Below, piece by piece: positions 42,466 through 53,232 of a stretch of DNA of 64,000 nucleotides; within the stretch, counting starts at the first letter, position 1; every line of letters begins with the position of its first letter. Made by a program: the position numbers and the translations under genes. The DNA is taken from contig JAJOZX010000197.1 in assembly GCA_023014485.1 (NCBI GenBank), positions 1,271,001 through 1,335,000 of the forward strand. The letters are read 5' to 3'. Below the pieces are notes generated by a model, which worked only from the letters and a program-made list of their open reading frames with translations, made no database searches and was not told the DNA's origin. The DNA is from Bathynomus jamesi. Its lineage: Eukaryota; Arthropoda; Malacostraca; Isopoda; Cirolanidae.

Positions 42466-43740
42466 ACACTGGCCAACAAAATGAAACTTTTTTCTCATCA
42501 CAAACATGATCACACTTTTCTTAATGCATTTTTCGCGCTGATTCCGAATCTGGTTTTATTTTTTTTCTAGCACGTATAGTTATATAATAGATATTGGTTT
42601 TGATATTTTTAAGTTTTTGATATTGCTATAAGAAAATTTATGGATGTATAGATCACACTTAGGAATGCTAAACAACAAATACATCATATACCTTATTCAA
42701 TGTACTTATAAATGAAGTATATTTTATTAAAAGCGCTGTGTGTGTGTGATTTCCTTTTGTAAATTTGGCCTGGATTGTCATGATACAGCATCCAACAATG
42801 GTCCGCCATCATGCTTTCATTCCAATATCCTTGGTAGCGCTTCTCCATCATCTGAATATCTTGATGGAAGCGCGCTCCTTGCTCGTCACTCACTGCACCA
42901 AGGTTTTCAGGAAAGAAATCTAAGTGGGAATGCAGGAAGTGAATTTTTAACGACATTCGACACTCCATTTCTTTGAAGGCATCAAGGAGGTTCTTGACTC
43001 CATCCTTATACGCAGGTGACTTGTTGCTTCCAAGAAAGTTTTCACATATCCATTTGAACGCCAGCCAAGCCTTCAATTCCAGCGGACTTAGGACTTTTTC
43101 AAATTCAGTGTCATTCAAAACCTCCCTTATTTGTGGCCCAACAAAATTCCTTCCTTCAATTTTGCTGCAGTAACCTTCGGAAATTTCCTTGAAAGGTATT
43201 GGAACCCTTCAGAATTGACTTTACCCATTGCTTTAACAAAATTCTTCATTAAACCAAGTTTAATGTGAAGAGGTGGCAGATAGATCTTTTGGGGATCCAC
43301 TAGAGGGACAGACTGGACATTGCTTATCCCTGGGACATATGTATACCTAAGTGGCCAGTCACTTTTGGTGTAATGTTCTATAGTGGCGCGACTGTCCCAC
43401 AGGCAAAGGAAACAAAATTTTGTGAATCCTGACTGCATACCCATAAGCATTCCTATAACTTTTAGATCTCCACAAACATTGCATTGATGACTGTCGTATT
43501 TGATTGCCTTAAGTAGTATATCCATATTGTCATTGTCTCTTTTAGATGGACGGAATGGGCAATGGGGATGGATGGCATTATATTACCATTATGCAAAAGA
43601 ACTGCTTTCAGGCTTCTCTGCGACGAATCAATAGAGAGGCGCCACTCAGATGCCACATACGTCTGAGATATGGCTGTAAATAGTCCATTGATGTCATGGC
43701 AATAACAGAGAGGACCGTCTACTGAAGTGGAGGTTTATTC
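42466..43740 (-). pseudogene. Uncharacterised multicopy invertebrate family (LPPLHIKLGLMK / HLDFFPENLG type)
   Basis: Minus strand from about 43740: a CHDINGLF-like block, SEWRLSIDSSQRSLKAVLLHNGN and PIAHSVHLKETM (43462-43656). A frame change leads to KYDSHQCNVCGDLKVIGMLMG, FCFLCLWDSRATIEHYTK, then LPPLHIKLGLMKNFVKAMGK (43127-43525). Another leads to ELKAWLAFKWICENFLGSNK, CRMSLKIHFLHSHLDFFPENLG, VSDEQGARFHQDIQMMEKRYQG and NESMMADHCWMLYHD (42693-43118). The block order matches a protein I recall as widespread and unnamed in aphids, Hydra and arthropods. The D..D..H/E-rich arrangement suggests a nuclease or transposase fold but is not proof. The segment begins with CACTGGCCAACAAAATGAAAC at 42466, a possible element end; no partner end was found. 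Confidence 0.6.
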
Positions 43741-44210
43741 AACTGAAGGTATGCCAAACTTTGAAAAAAAACTAGCATCATTCTTAAAACTTTGTAGTAG
43801 AGTTAATATTCCCCTCAAGGCATTATAATTTCATGAATTCTTAGAAATATGTAACATTTGTCCAGATAAGGTTAAGTAATACCGTTTATTTTCAGGACGT
43901 TTTGATCGAAGAAATGGCGGCTTCACGATAGCCCACCTCGAGTATCAGGAAATAAAAGATATATAGTCTAACTTTTTGCCCTAACTTGGATCGCCGCAAC
44001 AACCAAGCTGAAGCGAGTCTCCTACATTCAGCCTGACTTGAGGCTCTAAAGAGTCATATATCTCGCATTTAGAAACTTTAAACGCTATTTTGCCACTGTC
44101 ACGTAGTTTCCCATTTCACCTACAAATTCAAACCACCACTTTTTCATCCGCATATAGTAAGCGAGACACACCACTTTAAACAAAACTTATTACTACCATA
44201 GACGTAATAC
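43741..44210. other. Interval without recognised gene
   Basis: No frame with recognised motifs. It may hold the degraded 5' part of the family to its left. Confidence 0.4.
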
Positions 44211-44478
44211 AGCGGCCTGCCAGAATAAAATGAATGCCCTCCTGAAGCAACGGAATGAACATATGGTGGTGTCCTCTTCTCGAGGTGGTTTCCATTTTTG
44301 AAACAAAGGTAGGAAGTTCTCATTTAAGATGAATATGTAATCGTAATATAGAAGATTGTATTATTGAACTAAAATATGAAAAGGCGTATTGGCAGACCAA
44401 TCTTAAATGAGAATGTAGAACATCATTCACGATGTCCTTTGCTTCAGGATGGTATTTACTTTATCTTGGCAGGCCGCT
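44211..44478. mobile_element. MITE with AGCGGCCTGCCA termini and TAC flanks
   Basis: Ends AGCGGCCTGCCA and TGGCAGGCCGCT are perfect inverted repeats. Both flanks are TAC (44208-44210, 44479-44481), consistent with a 3-bp duplication. A subterminal inverted pair, CTCATTTAAGAT / ATCTTAAATGAG, lies inside. Superfamily uncertain; a 3-bp duplication fits CACTA-like or Harbinger-like elements. Confidence 0.75.
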
Positions 44479-44605
44479 TACTGTATATGCACTGAAAGAA
44501 AACAACAACAACAACTTATTGAAACTTCGTTGGAAATGAAATAAATGTGTGAAGTAAACACTTTACTCTAATCCTAAATCACAGCAAGTTAAAGAAACAC
44601 GTATT

Positions 44606-45209
44606 TCAAGCCTGTACCAGTAAGTCAACATAAGCCTTGTCTACTAAATCCTTTTCCTGTATACTTAATTTCTTCATAAGATCTTTCGTGATAATTTCAC
44701 CTTCTTCGGGAGTTTGGTCTTCACTAAGCATCACCTGCAAACGAACATAAACCTTAAACCAATTTGAAGCTCCTTCACTGGGTGTATACAAATATTGCAA
44801 GAGCAATGAAGTAAGAATATGGGAGCCAGTATTACACGAAACTGCGTCGCATGGTATTCGAAATATCTGACAAGAATACTTACACCGATGTCAACGGTGT
44901 TTAACGCGGGTTCGAGCCCCCTCACCGGCCGCCAGTTTTGCTCTTCACTGCCTTTTCCTTATATCAGTGGTCGTATTTCGAGTAACAATGTATTACCAAA
45001 ACAAGTGCACGACACAACTAAAGGATGGGGCAAGTGGTGTTTACCTCCAATTCCATAAAATTTCCTAATCCTTGAACTTCATCAATGTGAACTCGGGTTT
45101 GGTCAACCATGTAGAGGGTTCTCTTCTTAATCACTTGCCCTTTTACGCCTAAAGACACTGATAAGAGATCCTTCAGGTCTTCACTTAATCCACCCAGAGG
45201 TCTTTCCAC
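44606..45209 (-). CDS. CYTH-domain protein (class IV adenylate cyclase-like), last two exons
   Basis: Minus-strand exons 45045-45209 and 44606-44734, with acceptors at 45210-45212 and 44735-44737 (CAG) and a GTAAAC donor at 45044. Both exons are in phase 0 and join LGNFMELE to VMLSEDQ. Exon 1 of the pair reads VERPLGGLSEDLKDLLSVSL and VIKKRTLYMVDQTRVHIDEV; the last exon ends EIITKDLMKKLSIQEKDLVD...AYVDLLVQA, then TGA. The QTRVH-DEV-GLG-F-ELEV pattern is the second half of the CYTH domain, a triphosphate tunnel metalloenzyme fold that binds nucleoside or inorganic triphosphates with metal. Family proteins are about 170-190 residues, so roughly 95 are seen here. The upstream exon(s) with the ExExK motif were not found to the right. 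Activity in animals for this group is poorly defined. Confidence 0.85.
44880..44945 (+). repeat. Possible SINE fragment in the CYTH intron
   Basis: GCGGGTTCGAGCCCCC (44907-44922) matches a Pol III B-box/T-arm. No A-box or cloverleaf could be built upstream, so this is not called a tRNA gene. Confidence 0.35.
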
Positions 45210-46263
45210 CTGCAAAAATAATACTGAACTTAGTAAAAGAAGCTACCTCTACCCGAACATTTATACAAATTAAACCTCCCAATGTAGTTGCGCAATAAAC
45301 CTATGCAAAGCAGTATTCCGCGACTACTGGCATTTGATTTAGCATGCAAGTACTGTAGGGAAGGGACGACCCAAAATACTTCCCCATACAGGAGGTAGGG
45401 CGCAGCAACAGATCGGGTAGCCAGCCCAACTTTCACTGTGTAGGGAGTCTAACCTGGATCCTTCCCAATTCCTGTGCGAAAGTGAAATTGAGGTAAAGAA
45501 CACCTTTTTTAACGTTTTGTTTCATTGCATTTGTTCCATATTTACTTCGTACATATAGGTCAATTTATGATAATTTTTAGCTTAATGTCATTCGTGTAAT
45601 CACTAATGATATCGAACTGCAGATTAGATCAAAGCCAAACTGTCTCCAGTCATTCTACGTTCGCAAAATAAATAAATATCTGTTTAAAATCTTTTATATA
45701 AAATTAAGTCAATGAGTAACATTTACTTTAAGCTCAAGTTTGGTCTCTGGCTTTCAATAGATATACACTGTATGTATGCTTTGGTAAGACGTTTACCTCT
45801 ACAGTAGTAAGTGTAATGAATAAATTTTTTTTTTTTTTTTTTTTGGTGCGCAACTAGTCTAATGTCTGGACAACCAAAAACATTGTATATAAACTTACAA
45901 GTGTAGGTTCATTCGGATGCATTTGATTTGTTACTTAAAAAGGTTTGTTTAACAAACTTAACTATTAATTTTAAAGCCATTTGTCATGGTACCAAGATCT
46001 TCATTGCAGTAGTCATAATTAATAAAGCACAATAAAAATGTTAAGTATGAGATACATTTCCAGGAAAAAAAAATTCGCCTAAAAACTACTATATAGTAGT
46101 AGTAATTTTGTTTTTGATGTTTTTCTTTTTAGCAATTGATTAAATTTTAAAAGCCAGTCACAATTAGTTTTTTTATGCTTTTCAGAAACTGTTTCTTGGC
46201 GAACTTTTTACCAAAACTGTACTGATCAAATAAATCATTAATGCCGACCACTTTACCTAAGGT
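45210..46263. other. Interval upstream of the CYTH exons, no gene recognised
   Basis: AT-rich, with a poly-T at 45828-45844. Missing 5' exons of the CYTH gene would be expected here or beyond, but no convincing one was found. Confidence 0.4.
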
Positions 46264-46446
46264 CAGCGATTCTCAAACTTTTTACTTTTGTACCCCTTGA
46301 ATTCCTTCAAGATTTTCTGGATTTCAGAAATAGAGGATTTTTATTTTCTTTACGACCGTGACTTGTGGCCGTTTGTTACTTTTATATAAAATTAAAAGGG
46401 TTGTATTTTCAGGACCCCTTCGCGTACCCAAGTTTGAGAACTACTG
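46264..46446. mobile_element. Short MITE, GGTTCTCAAACTTTTT-type, copy 1
   Basis: Left CAGCGATTCTCAAACTTTTT and right AAGTTTGAGAACTACTG are inverted repeats. Flanks ACCTAAGGT and ACCCAAGGT differ at one base, consistent with a target duplication. A second copy in the opposite orientation lies at 47038-47180. Such termini are common among hAT-type MITEs. Confidence 0.8.
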
Positions 46447-46450
46447 ACCC

Positions 46451-46679
46451 AAGGTTACCATACGTCCGGTTTTTCCCCGACATGTCCGGGAAATTTGAAT
46501 AATCATAACTGATTTTTGAGGCCATAACACTTGTTCTTATTTATAGATACTCAATGTAGATGACATGTAGTATACAGTATATATAACGCATTAATACAAC
46601 GTGAGTGGGTAGATATTGATACAGATACACCCTCCTCTCCGGAGTGTCCTCTTTTTTGAAAGTTCAAATATGGTAACCT
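46451..46679. mobile_element. MITE with AAGGTTACCATA termini
   Basis: AAGGTTACCATACGTCC (left) and TATGGTAACCTT (right) are inverted repeats; the inner TTTTTCCCCGACATGTCCGGG and CCGGAGTGTCCTCTTTTTT sections also pair. It abuts the previous MITE's target duplication. No coding. Confidence 0.7.
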
Positions 46680-47037
46680 TACTTTACCGATTATTTGATA
46701 ACTGGTAACTCAGCGGCTTTGGTCTAAACTTGAGGATAGTGGCATTTTTCTTACCCCTTCTTTGACTGACCTACCGTAGCGGCCTCCGATTACTTCGGTC
46801 TCCAATATGGGCTGCAGGCTGTAAACGTGGGAAGGAGGGAGGGCTCGGCCTCTTCACAAATAGAAGACTTCTCTTGCCTGGACTTAAACAGCACTGACTT
46901 CTGATTTAGAGGATGCAGTTGTGCATGCAAACAGGTTTATCATGGATACGAGTAAATCAACTTGCTTCACATCACCTTAGTTACGTTAGTCTTCTGGTAC
47001 GAACTGTAATTCTGCGTCTGGACCTTCCTCTACTAGG

Positions 47038-47180
47038 CAATTGGTTCTCAAACTGGGGTCCTGAACGGCCACGAGTCACACGGTCGTAAAGAAAGTAAAA
47101 ATCGTCTATCTCTCTCGAAAATCCAGAAAATCCCATGAAAGAATTCAAGGGGTACAGAAGAAAAAGTTTGAGAACCGCTG
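47038..47180. mobile_element. Short MITE, GGTTCTCAAAC-type, copy 2 (inverted)
   Basis: CAATTGGTTCTCAAAC at the left and GTTTGAGAACCGCTG at the right. Interior is the complement of copy 1, for example ACGGTCGTAAAGAAAGTAAAAATC versus GATTTTTATTTTCTTTACGACCGT. Flanks CTACTAGG and CTCTAGGC are only roughly alike. Confidence 0.75.
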
Positions 47181-47269
47181 CTCTAGGCCCAACTTGGATT
47201 AACGTGCGACTTTCTTGGGTTTTCCTGACAAGTCACACTGCTGTTAGGGTTTCAGTACTAGCCGCATTA

Positions 47270-48640
47270 TGGCTTATCAAAACTGTAGTGATATGGTTCC
47301 CGCGGTCATCTTAATTATTAATTTTCTTTGGCGCCGCCAAATTTCGGGTCTCTCAGGCTTTCGAAGTGGAATACGAAGTTTTCAGCAGCCTCCTTTTCTC
47401 AATTATGATAAATTACTTGACAACTGCGATTCAGATATACATTGTCTATCAGGTTTACATCATTCATCCTTACCCAGTGCCTTTCGTAGGTAGAGTTAAA
47501 ATGCATATCCATGATATAGGCTCCACCTTTGACAAACTTGCTGTGCTTCTACTAGTTTTCTCTATTGGAACTCTCATAATGTAATTTTTTAATACAATAC
47601 TGTTTGGCAGCTTAGCCTATCCTAAAGTTACTACTACTACTAAAATCTTCCAACAGTCCACTTTCTATTTGGCAGGTCATTTTCAGATTATTTTTACTGA
47701 TGGCTCGAAACCTGGGGATCGAGTTGGGACAGGTTGCTTGTTTCAATTTCGGAACTTTATTAAGAAATATGTTACTATCTCATTGCCCTGTCTATAGAGT
47801 AGTTATTTGCTATATACAAAGCTCTTCAATACTTCAACACACACTACATTGTAACTGGTGATTTGCTCAGACTCCTTATCTGCAATCCATGTTCTTGAAC
47901 ACAACCATTTTTTTTTTCCTACAAAATTTTACAGTTGTTGCAGTTTCGAACAAATTTCATTTTCTTTTAGGTTCCTGGTCATTTAAGCATTGCCACCAAT
48001 GAGGATGTTGCGACAGGAAAGTTTGTCAACTTAAAATATGCTCTTTCTGAATTTAATAAGAAGGTGGGGAGGCTGCTCCATCACAAATGGTAATCTGAAC
48101 AGGGCACTTGCAATGGTTTATTACTTCAAATTATGCCTTTTTTGCAGGATTGGTCCTCTACATACTTTGGGAGTAGACGTGGGCAAGTGGTATTTAACTA
48201 GACTGCATTTAAATAACTGCTTCTTCACACACCAACACTATTTTACCAGTGATATGTATTGTCACAAATGTCACATCTTCCTCTCTCTTACCCATACTTC
48301 TGTGGAATGCCCAAAATTTCAGCAGCAACGAAGACACTTCCAATTTCACTGTGGAGAACTTTGCATCCCTTATGACTTGTCTTACCTTTTCTGGTGTTTG
48401 TTCCCATCCACTCTCTTTTTCCAACTTTTAAGAAGTCAGGTCTTGAATTTGATTTAATTTCAATTATTTTCTTTGTTCTTATCATTTCTTTATTTCCTTT
48501 TTCTCTATCCTCCTAATAATAGGCTGCTCCTTTTTTCCTAAGTGCTGTGGAGTTGGGTTCCACACCTGAAGAGGCGTGGAAAATTTTCTTTGGTTGTGGT
48601 TATTCTTGATTCATGGGTAGGAATATTTTATGTTGGTCTC
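47270..48640 (+). pseudogene. RNase H-bearing non-LTR retrotransposon, degenerate 3' part
   Basis: Readable plus-strand blocks: IIFTDGSKPGDRVGTGC (first catalytic Asp region of RNase H, about 47690), CSDSLSAIHVLEHN (about 47870; second region), then LHTLGVDVGKWYLTRLHLNN, THQHYFTSDMYCHKC and HTSVECPKFQQQRRHF (48038-48457). The last is the Cys/His block that ends I/R1-type ORF2 proteins. Reverse transcriptase upstream at 47270-47580 is barely readable. A 3' UTR follows to about 48640. Many frame breaks. Confidence 0.75.
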
Positions 48641-49214
48641 TTCTGATAAAATGATGCGCATGTGCTAATACCCCAGCAGGTGATACAGAACCTAAAAAAG
48701 AACAATCAATCAACCTTATATCTAGCCAGATCCAGCTTGTACAAAATTCCACAGAGGTTTCTCAAATCGATAAGTTTACAAAAGCAACACAGCCATCAAA
48801 ATTTAGATTTTCACATCCAAATTTGTGAAGCTATACTCAAAATCCAAGTGGCTCGTGAGCTTAAGTAAATGTTAAGGCATCACTGTCCAAAATCATTCCA
48901 AAAATCTTTTGAATGAAGTCGCTTGCATGTTATAATGAGAAAGGAGTGAGTAGACAGTGGTAGGCTTTGACGTTAGTCTGAATGTTATGTCAATGAAAAA
49001 TAACTTATGAATTCGCGGCACCTATAGTTAGATTACAGTACCATTACAAGAGAATAATCACATTATCACTAAACCATAAAAATACTGAACTCCACTACTG
49101 CTTGAATTTAACATCACATAATACATTTTGAAACTAATTATGTTTGATTCACATCATATAAAAAAATTTCTTTGAGAATTTCCACAAACAGTTTCCTAAA
49201 CTTACAAACTAAGT
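48641..49214. other. Interval without recognised gene
   Basis: AT-rich, no supported frames or terminal repeats found. Confidence 0.4.
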
Positions 49215-49311
49215 ATGAAAATAATTAAAGTAATCTGTTGGTATGTGGATGATGCTGTGCTATTTGCTCAAAGTGAGTGTGATATGTAAGTAGCTGTTAA
49301 GAGTTTTGTGG

Positions 49312-49342
<31 letters not shown>

Positions 49343-49700
49343 CTGTCATGTGATTGTAAATGGGGAAACACTAGGTGGTAGAGTTTTGAGTATTTGGGAT
49401 GAGTTTTAAACAAAATAGGTATGAATGTGGATGAAGTTAAGAGTAAAGTAAATCAAGGAAGAAAGGTGGCAGGAACACAAAGTGGATGCGAGGAAGCAGA
49501 GACTGGGTGGACATGCTGCAAGATGTTTACATGAAGGCATGTTAGTACAAGCACTTTTGTGAAATACTGACATGGCACAAGAGGGAGAAGTCAAGAGTAA
49601 GAGCAGATAAGATGAATAACCTGAGAAATATGTGTGGCATGCATCAGATTGACAGAGTGAGAAATCATGTGGTCCATTCATTTTTGGATTTAACTGTATC
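49215..49700 (+). pseudogene. Non-LTR reverse transcriptase remnant with internal (TA)n
   Basis: Plus strand: CWYVDDAVLFAQSECD (motif C, VDD for the usual ADD), a (TA)n tract at 49313-49341, VNGETLGG, then MNVDEVKSRVNQGRKVAG, AARCLHEGMLVQALL and NLRNMCGMHQIDRVRNHVV in shifting frames. These are post-catalytic motifs of a non-LTR retrotransposon also represented at 3780-4900. Decayed. Confidence 0.65.
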
Positions 49701-50162
49701 ATGAAATTCCAATAGATCACAACATCTGTTTAGAAAAAAAAACCATTTACTGGTTTAATAACCAAGTCTAATTCATTCTTACCTATCAATTTTAAAATCA
49801 ATTTACTCAACATTATTTGACAAAGCCAATAAAGTTTGTTGTAATTAATTATAAATTTACTGATGAGCTGGATTTTCTATGTAAACTTTTCATACCCAAT
49901 GGCTTTCCTTCCTTCATTATTGATAATATACTTCAATAGTAGTTAAATAATATTTACAATAATAAAACTAAAAATATTATATTTCAAACTACCCTTTCTT
50001 GGACATACTAGCTTTGACTTAAAACTCAAATTAACCAACGTACTGAAATAGAAATAGCTACTCCCAATGATAAAAACAAAGAAAATAATAACCAAAATCA
50101 AATTAAAGACCTGAATTCCTCTTAAAAGTTGGTAGCCCATTTACAGTTAAATACAAAATTAT
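49701..50162. other. Interval without recognised gene
   Basis: AT-rich intergenic sequence; nothing recognised. Confidence 0.4.
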
Positions 50163-50167
50163 GTGTT

Positions 50168-50215
<48 letters not shown>

Positions 50216-50507
50216 TTTTTTAGGAAGAACGGATTCGCCTCTATTTAAAGGGCATATCTCAGCGGAAAAACAAAGAAAAAGTGAGAGGAAAGACAGAGGA
50301 AAAAGAAAGGGTGGAGGGGACAGTCGAAGTGGAAAAAGACCAAGGATGACAAGGACTGCAGGGTCGAGCCCCATCATCCTTGGGTGCTAGGGCCGGGAGG
50401 GCGCACGTGAAACCTCCAGGAACAAGCACGTACAAACGAGCACAAAGAGCACTCAAGAGCACGAGCTTAGAACCCTCTTGCGGGGATATATATATATATA
50501 TATATAT
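50163..50507 (-). mobile_element. 5'-truncated retrotransposon tail between two (TA)n tracts
   Basis: (TA)n at about 50171-50198 is followed by a T-run (50199-50221), which is a poly(A) tail on the minus strand. The intervening GC-richer sequence (50222-50486) reads on the minus strand like a non-LTR 3' UTR: no domain, but a sharp 3' poly(A) and base composition unlike the neighbours. A second (TA)n tract at 50486-50507 receives the next element. Confidence 0.55.
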
Positions 50508-53180
50508 TAGGGTGATGCACAAATCATGACCATCGTGGATTTTTAGGGATACCCCGTCATTTGTTCCAATTTGTCACAAAAACACCCTGTGAGAAATTCC
50601 AGGTCAAACAAATAACATCCAGAGGTCGCGCCTGCCAATTGAATATTTGAAAATTACAAAAAATTAGAGTAAAGTCAAATTTTTTGAATTTGTTCTTATT
50701 TTTGTTGCAGGTTGCAGGTTTTGTGCAGGTTTGCTGCAGGCAGAGTGGTAGGTGATGCGTATATGAGCAAACAGCAAACAGCGTTCAAGGAAATCGGTAT
50801 CGCAGTGTGCTTGTGGCAGTGTCCGGGAGAGGTGCTATATCAGTGAGTCTCTCCGCCTCAATTTCTCTTCTATTTCCTGTATCTTAATTGTGACGAAAAT
50901 GAGATCAAGAAGCTCAACAGATATCTGGCTGATCGGTCAACAAATAGATAAATTGAATCAAAGTAAGCTTCCATCAAAGAAAGAAGTAATTTCCTTATTC
51001 ATGAATTATAAACATGTCAAGAATGAAACCGTCAGAGAAGCATTAACTTCAACCGTTAATGATGTATTGGAAGTGTGGCAGAGAGCAGGAATACCAACAA
51101 CCCAGAAATGTAATGTTGTGAAGAAATTAAATAAACTGTATGATGAGTGGCAAGGGCTGAAGAAGAGCAAAGGAAAAAAAATCGAAGTTTTCAATAGAGA
51201 AAGAGAATACATGGAAAGAAAAATTGGATGGACTCTTTGATATTGCGCATGCAAATGCTAACGAGTTAATAACTATCGAAGAAGATAGAGAGTTTCTACG
51301 GCTACAAAGGGAAGGTCGAAAGGGTAAAATGATGGCAGTTGATAAGGATGAAGAAAAACGTCGAAAGTAAGAGACATGAAAAAATGGATAAGAAAAGGTT
51401 ACGTGAATCAAGTGCATTTGATGAAACAGTTGTTCTTGCAAGGAGCAGCAGTTCCTGCAGTGATTCACCTGCATCTACGGAAGAAGAAGTACATCTGGAA
51501 CAGCCCTCAACATCCAAAAGAGGCCTTCCAAGAAAAAAATTCAAGATTATGAATGAAAATCTGCTTTCCTCATTGGATGTTGCCAAGATCAGCGACCGAT
51601 CAGCCTCTTTAATAATTATTCCAACGATCGCAAATGTTGGAAAAGATCCAGAGAATTACAATGTTAGCTACTCATCGATTCGCAGGGCAAGACAGAAATC
51701 AAGAAAGAAGTTCAGTGAAAACTTGAAAGAAGAATTTCAAGCTGACAAACCCTTGATTGTTCATTGGGATGGCAACTCCTCGAAGACATTACTGGGAATG
51801 AGGTTGTTGATCGGTTGCCAGTCCTAATCTCTGGCAGTGGAGAAGATCAACTGCTTGGAGTGCCAAAAATAGATCATGGCACAGGAAAGGATACTGCAAA
51901 TGCAGTACATCAGGCGATCATTGATTGGAATCTAATAGATAAGGTAAAAGGCATGTGTTTCGATACAACTGCATCGAACACAGGTCGTAAAAACGGAGCT
52001 TGTGTCCTAATTGAACAGAAAATGGAGAAAGATTTGTTGTGGTGTCCTTGTCGACACCATATCCTTGAAATCATGTTGGAAGCAGTGGTATCCCCTGCAT
52101 TACAGGCTTCATCAGGCCCTGACATTCAGTTATTCAAAAGATTCAAAACAAACTGGAATAAGATTAATCTAACTTCATACGATAAATTAGAAAATTATCC
52201 ACAAAAGGAAAAAGAGGAAATCATCAACTTTGCAGCAAGAAAAATCAATGAAGATTAAGCATTGGTTTTCAGCACCCTGCGCAGCAAGTGCTCCACGAAA
52301 TGATCTGAGTCTTCTCAAGAATCTTCACAGCTACAAAAGCACAAATGAACAACTAGCAAATGCTGCTTTAGAAAAATTCAAGAATCATTTGTGGTATCTC
52401 TCAGAAGAGTTGATCGCATTGGCTTTCTTTGATGATAAAATCAGCTTGACACCAAAAGAAAATGAAGGAGGCTCTTACAAAATCTTCGGAGCCAGATCCT
52501 CCAAAGAAGACACAAATAGACATCAAAATTATTGACAATAAGCAGCTTGAAGATTTTGTAACTGCTAACACAAAGTCCTTCTTCAGTATACTCGGATTGT
52601 CTTCAACGTTCTTGAGCAAACCAGTAGAAGATTGGCTTCTCGATGAGAGTTATTGGGTTGCAAAGAACGTAGTGAATCACATGAAAGTTGTTAATGATAT
52701 TGCTGAAAGAGGAGTGAAATTGATTGAAGATTATAACAAATTAATTACCAATGATGAACAACAGAAGCAATATCTACTGCAAGTTGTATCAAATTATCGG
52801 AAGAAGCTTCCGGACAAAACTAAGAAAACTCTCGTATCTTTGACGCAGCAGTAAAATTTACGAGTACTGTATATCCATTCTATGTCTCTATTGTAAATAT
52901 CTATTGTATTGTATCTGTTTTATGAACAAATGGAAAAGAGGAAGGTGGTATGATAGGCCTCCTGGGGAACTTCCACTCAAAAAAAAGTAACGTGACGCTT
53001 GCTGTACCTCCTGGGTGTCATGGAAATCAGCAAATTTTCAAATGGCGGGCGCGACCTCCAAATATTCGAATTTTGACCCGAAATTTCCCCAGGATCATTT
53101 TTCCACCAAATCAAACCAAATGAGAGGGTATCTCAAAAATTTGAAACAAAAAAATTTTACTCCCCCACTTTTACATCACC

Positions 53181-53183
<3 letters not shown>
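50508..53183 (+). mobile_element. hAT-like transposon of the unusual family (copy 2)
   Basis: Left end TAGGGTGATG and right end CATCACCCTA are inverted repeats, sharing TAGGGTG with copy 1 (9801-12541). Length 2676 bp. Flanks are ATATATAT on both sides, compatible with an 8-bp duplication but uninformative because both lie in (TA)n. Contains a single plus-strand gene related to copy 1. Confidence 0.82.
50890..52854 (+). pseudogene. Transposase-like protein, FDT..NTG/HWDG family, copy 2
   Basis: Probable start at ATG 50899 (MRSRSSTD). N-terminal domain: LPSKKEVISLFMN, VNDVLEVWQRAGIPTTQ and KLNKLYDEWQGLKK, then after a frameshift LFDIAHANANELITIEED (51233 region). The linker contains RKKFKIMNEN. 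Core: DVAKISDRSASLII, LIVHWDGNSS (first putative Asp), LISGSGEDQLLGVPKI, CFDTTASNTGRKNGAC (second) and WCPCRHHILEI (C..H). Then SSGPDIQLFKRF, NHLWYLSEELIALAFFDD (candidate Glu) and a C-terminal EDYNKLITNDEQQKQYLLQVV that parallels copy 1. Frame breaks occur near 51235, 51340, 51790, 52245 and 52480. The product would be about 640 residues. The invariant motifs survive, so decay is recent. Confidence 0.78.

Positions 53184-53231
<48 letters not shown>
53184..53231. repeat. (TA)n microsatellite
   Basis: TA repeats between two transposons; the mariner-like element to the right inserted into it. Confidence 0.9.

Positions 53232-53232
<1 letters not shown>

Noticed and set aside
44895..44930. Possible tRNA gene (GGTTCGAGCCCC T-arm)
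   Set aside because: No acceptor stem, D-arm or anticodon arm could be paired upstream; kept only as a weak SINE fragment.
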